NCBI GenBank assembly: GCA_900543165.1
Contig: UQQQ01000072.1
Coordinates: forward strand, 1 to 8,205
Length of the DNA stretch: 8,205 nucleotides
Direction of reading: 5' to 3'
Origin: an uncultured Dialister sp.
Lineage (GTDB): Bacteria > Bacillota > Negativicutes > Veillonellales > Dialisteraceae
Both the position numbers and the translations under genes were made by a program. This document shows, one piece after another, positions 5,715-8,205 of the stretch (position 1 is the first letter of the stretch; every line of letters starts with the position of its first letter). The notes beneath the pieces are model-generated. The model was given only the letters and a program-made list of their open reading frames with translations. It was not told where the DNA came from and did not search any database.

Positions 5715-6539
5715 ATGCCTATTCTTGAACTCACAGACGTCACCAAGACGTTTCACACCAAAAGCTTCTGGGGGAAGACGAAGGAAGTACATGCAGTGAA
5801 TGGCGTCACATTCTCCATCGACAAGGGGGAGACGCTGGGGCTTGTGGGGGAGTCGGGCTGCGGCAAAAGTACGCTCGCGAGCCTCATCATCCGTCTTGAA
5901 GAGCCGACCTCAGGGAAGATCCTCCTCTGCGGGCAGGACATCACTCACGCGAAAGAAGAGGCCATCCGTCAGATCCGAAGCAAAGTGCAGATCGTTTTTC
6001 AGGATCCGTATTCTTCCCTTTCTCCCCGCATGACGGTTGAGGATATCCTCTTGGAGCCGGCCCGCATTCTGGGCGGTGCATCCAAAGAGGAGATGAAAAA
6101 GCGAGCGGAAGAGCTGATGGATCGCGTTGGCCTTCGCAGAAGCGCACTCGAAAAGTATCCCCATGAATTTTCCGGCGGACAGCGCCAGCGCATTTCCATC
6201 GCCCGTGCCCTTATGACGTCGCCCGAGCTTCTGATCTTGGATGAACCGACCTCGGCGCTCGACGTTTCGGTGCAGGCGCAGGTGCTTGACATCCTGATCG
6301 ACCTCAAAAAAGCCCTCGGCCTCTCCTATCTTTTCATTTCCCACAATCTAGCCGTCGTGAAGTACATCGCCGATCGCACGGCGGTCATGGAGAAGGGCTC
6401 GATCGTAGAAATCGGCAGCTCAGAGGCCATCTTCGAGCATCCCTCGGATGCGTATACGAAAGAGCTCATCGATGCGGTCCCGATGATCGGCAAAACTTTC
6501 CGCCCTCCGCGTCAGATCCATGAGCTGCAGGGCTTATAG
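5715..6539 (+). CDS. dppF: Peptide ABC transporter ATPase, DppF/OppF type
   Basis: This 274-residue cytoplasmic protein is the second ATPase and should pair with the one encoded upstream. It has Walker A GESGCGKS (45-52), Q-loop Gln96, signature FSGGQ (152-156), Walker B LLILDE (172-177) and H-loop His210. It is shorter than the roughly 320-330 residues usual for DppF/OppF: it ends soon after the AYTKELIDAVP segment (246-256), lacking the cysteine-bearing C-terminal domain. All nucleotide-binding motifs are intact, so it looks functional. The ATG at 5715 has AAGGAA (5704-5709) five bases upstream. The TAG stop (6537-6539) touches the first unit of 7-bp array 3. The short C-terminus could be natural or a result of the repeat. 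The symbol is at family level. Confidence 0.93.
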   Translation: MPILELTDVTKTFHTKSFWGKTKEVHAVNGVTFSIDKGETLGLVGESGCGKSTLASLIIRLEEPTSGKILLCGQDITHAKEEAIRQIRSKVQIVFQDPYSSLSPRMTVEDILLEPARILGGASKEEMKKRAEELMDRVGLRRSALEKYPHEFSGGQRQRISIARALMTSPELLILDEPTSALDVSVQAQVLDILIDLKKALGLSYLFISHNLAVVKYIADRTAVMEKGSIVEIGSSEAIFEHPSDAYTKELIDAVPMIGKTFRPPRQIHELQGL

Positions 6540-6594
6540 TGACTGGTGACTGGTGACTGGTGACTAGGGACTAGTCATCTGACATCTGATGTCT
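6539..6594 (+). repeat. Degenerate 7-bp tandem array 3
   Basis: From the last base of the ATPase stop codon the units run in register: GTGACTG three times, GTGACTA, GGGACTA, then GTCATCT, GACATCT, GATGTCT. This is the third array of this family in the window, on the same strand and again at the end of a transporter gene. It begins with the same unit types as array 2 and also ends in GAC-type units. Confidence 0.88.
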
Positions 6595-6719
6595 GACCTT
6601 CGCGCAGCGCCGCACCTTCCCTTTTGAACCTTTTGAATCTTCTGCACCCATTCAGCAGCGTTTCCTTACACCTTTTGCCACGCGGAATGCGCATCTCACA
6701 TTGGAAAGGACTGATTTTC
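6595..6719 (+). other. Gap before the hydrolase gene: short repeats, no clear promoter
   Basis: After array 3 this stretch has the 9-mer CCTTTTGAA twice in tandem (6620-6637) and a variant of the recurring motif, TTCAGCAGCGTTTCC (6651-6665). TTGAAC (6624-6629) could be a -35 box, but no -10 box lies at a suitable distance. No terminator is seen after the second ATPase, so the hydrolase is probably co-transcribed with the transporter. GGAAAGGA (6703-6710) is the ribosome-binding site of the next gene. Confidence 0.5.
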
Positions 6720-8150
6720 TTGATCGATACGGCCAAACTATCTTCTCTCATCGAAGCCCTGATGGCGTACTACCATATCCCCGGCATGGCGCTCGGGCTG
6801 GTCACTCCGGAAGGCACGGAGTTTTTTTCATTTGGAGAGAGAGACAAAGGAAAGGGGCTTCCCTTCACGGAGAAGACGGTGAGCGGGATCGGGTCCTGCT
6901 CGAAGTCGATGACTTCGCTTGCGGTGATGCGGCTTGCGGAGAAGGGGATCCTCTCTATCGATACGCCGATCGCAGAGTACATTCCGCATTTTGCACTGGC
7001 CGATCCCGTCGCTTCGAAGGCCGTGACGCTTCGCGATATGCTCTGTCATCGGACAGGCGTCGGCGGACATGATGGGGCATGGCCGGACAATTCGATTTCC
7101 CGCATCGAATATCTTGAGCGGCTTTTCTACCTTGCACCGAATGCGCCCTTTCGGACGCTGGCGCAGTACAGCAATGTGATGTACGCGGCCATCGGCGGCA
7201 TCATGGAGGCGGTGACGGCAAAGAAGTGGGAGGAGATCCTCGCGGAGGAGATCTTTGCGCCGCTCGGGATGGAGCACACCTACTGTCTGATGGGGGAGGC
7301 GGCAAGACAGGCGGATTGCGCTTTCCCCTACCGTTGGAACCATGGCCTTGCAAGACTTCCGCGATGGAACATCGATCAGGCAGGCCCCTGCGGTTCGGTC
7401 ATGAGCAGCGCCGAAGACATGGGGAAATGGATTTCCTGCCACATACAGGGAGGGCGCCCGCTCCTTTCGGAAGAGAGCTTCCGAGAGATGCATACGCCGC
7501 AGATCTTGATGGATTATCCGCATGTGGAGGGCGGACGCAGCCTTGGCTACGGGCTCGGCTGGCGTGTCATGGACTACCATGGTACGATCGTCCAGCAGCA
7601 CACGGGAAAGATCGAGGGCTACAGCGCCTTCCAGTTCTACGTGCCCTCTCTCCATTGCGGCGCGGTGTATCTCATGAATCTGCACTGTCCGGACAATCCG
7701 CTCATCTTTGCGGTGGAAGGATTTCTCCTCGATGCCTTTCTCTCACGAGAGGAAGAGGACTGGCTCTCTATCTATGCGGATAGAAATCGAAGCTGCGCGG
7801 AGGAGATCTCTTTTCATGACTTGGAGTACGACCTGCTCCCGCGCTCGGATGCCAAAGGCCCGCTTTCGCATCCGTGTGAGGCGTATGAGGGCATCTACGA
7901 GAACCTCGGCTACGGCCGCTTCGCTGTGCATGTGACAGAGGGGCGCTTCACGCTGGATGAGCGCGCCGTCTCCGGTCTCCCCATGAGCCATCTGTACTAC
8001 GACACCTTCGCCGTGCATGGGATCAAGGAGGATACCGATCTCTATGAGACGCCGCTCACCTTCTATGCGGATCACAGCGGCCGCATCGCCGGCTTTCACA
8101 TCACGCTCGAGCCGAAAGTGGCAGATATTGATTTCCATAAATTGCAATGA
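6720..8150 (+). CDS. Serine hydrolase, β-lactamase/class C PBP fold, with C-terminal DUF3471-like domain
   Basis: This 476-residue protein belongs to the β-lactamase-related serine hydrolases (esterases, D-aminopeptidases, DD-peptidases). Catalytic motifs are present: SCSK with nucleophile Ser59 and Lys62, Tyr150-Ser-Asn152, and the third motif HTG at 294-296 in place of KTG. The C-terminal part (about 387-470) contains YEGIYENLGYGRFAVHV, typical of DUF3471-like domains. The TTG at 6720 is preferred because GGAAAGGA lies about nine bases upstream; an ATG at 6687 and a TTG at 6624 are in frame but have no good site. With any of these starts no convincing signal peptide is seen, so it should be cytoplasmic. 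Its place after the importer suggests it cleaves imported peptides, perhaps ones with D-residues, but the substrate is unknown. Esterase activity is a fair alternative. Confidence 0.88.
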   Translation: MIDTAKLSSLIEALMAYYHIPGMALGLVTPEGTEFFSFGERDKGKGLPFTEKTVSGIGSCSKSMTSLAVMRLAEKGILSIDTPIAEYIPHFALADPVASKAVTLRDMLCHRTGVGGHDGAWPDNSISRIEYLERLFYLAPNAPFRTLAQYSNVMYAAIGGIMEAVTAKKWEEILAEEIFAPLGMEHTYCLMGEAARQADCAFPYRWNHGLARLPRWNIDQAGPCGSVMSSAEDMGKWISCHIQGGRPLLSEESFREMHTPQILMDYPHVEGGRSLGYGLGWRVMDYHGTIVQQHTGKIEGYSAFQFYVPSLHCGAVYLMNLHCPDNPLIFAVEGFLLDAFLSREEEDWLSIYADRNRSCAEEISFHDLEYDLLPRSDAKGPLSHPCEAYEGIYENLGYGRFAVHVTEGRFTLDERAVSGLPMSHLYYDTFAVHGIKEDTDLYETPLTFYADHSGRIAGFHITLEPKVADIDFHKLQ

Positions 8151-8199
8151 AAAAGGGGCTGTGAAGAAATGAATCCTCATTTCTTCACAGCCCCTTTTT
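8151..8199 (+). terminator. Strong intrinsic terminator, probably bidirectional
   Basis: Bases 8151-8172 pair perfectly with 8177-8198 in a 22-bp stem with loop ATCC. The GC-rich base (GGGGCTGTG) ends in a TTTTT run, and an A-run on the other side gives the same signal for the opposite strand. It begins directly after the hydrolase stop codon and marks the end of the transcription unit. It may also serve a convergent gene to the right of the window. Confidence 0.93.
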
Positions 8200-8205
8200 A
8201 CTTTG

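Noticed and set aside
6624..6719. N-terminal extension of the hydrolase as a signal peptide
   Set aside because: The translated stretch lacks a charged-hydrophobic-cleavage pattern and has no ribosome-binding site; the TTG at 6720 has one.
6828..7685. Long open frame on the minus strand across the hydrolase gene
   Set aside because: Shadow of the hydrolase, whose catalytic motifs fix the coding strand.

Overview
The window holds one complete peptide-type ABC importer operon followed by a serine hydrolase gene, all on the + strand. The order is substrate-binding lipoprotein (258-1838), two permeases (2353-3375 and 3372-4238), two ATPases (4343-5320 and 5715-6539), and a β-lactamase-fold hydrolase with a C-terminal DUF3471-like domain (6720-8150). 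A perfect 22-bp terminator hairpin closes the region at 8151-8199. A good sigma-70-type promoter (71-99) lies ahead of the first gene, and the leader between them carries two or three hairpins, the second of which looks like an intrinsic terminator.

The organism is most likely a moderately GC-rich anaerobic Firmicute. The repeat-filled intergenic style and the proteins suggest Negativicutes (Selenomonas, Mitsuokella, Megasphaera or Dialister type). This is recognition only, not a search result, and confidence is low to moderate. The genes themselves look like ordinary vertically inherited transporter genes.

The two permease genes overlap by 4 nt, as expected, but every other junction is expanded by small non-coding repeats. 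(1) 1839-2352 (514 nt) holds a 7-bp tandem array, a 151-bp inverted-repeat element, a related interrupted element, a second 7-bp array (ATTTCTC) and a GC-rich hairpin module. (2) 4239-4342 holds a second copy of that hairpin module. (3) 5321-5714 (394 nt) holds a 7-bp array, then two inverted-repeat elements that share an arm, one of which is a 159-bp near-palindrome. (4) 6540-6719 holds a third 7-bp array and a variant of the recurring AATCAGCGTTTCC motif. In the second and third array loci the repeat overlaps, and apparently supplies, the stop codon of the gene before it.

Working together: the lipoprotein captures peptides outside the membrane, the two permeases form the channel, and the two ATPases drive import. 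The hydrolase has no visible signal peptide when the best-supported TTG start is used, so it may act in the cytoplasm on what is imported; this is inferred from position only. I see no mobile-element gene, CRISPR array, tRNA, rRNA or defence system. The unusual content is in the repeats and the leader, not in the proteins.
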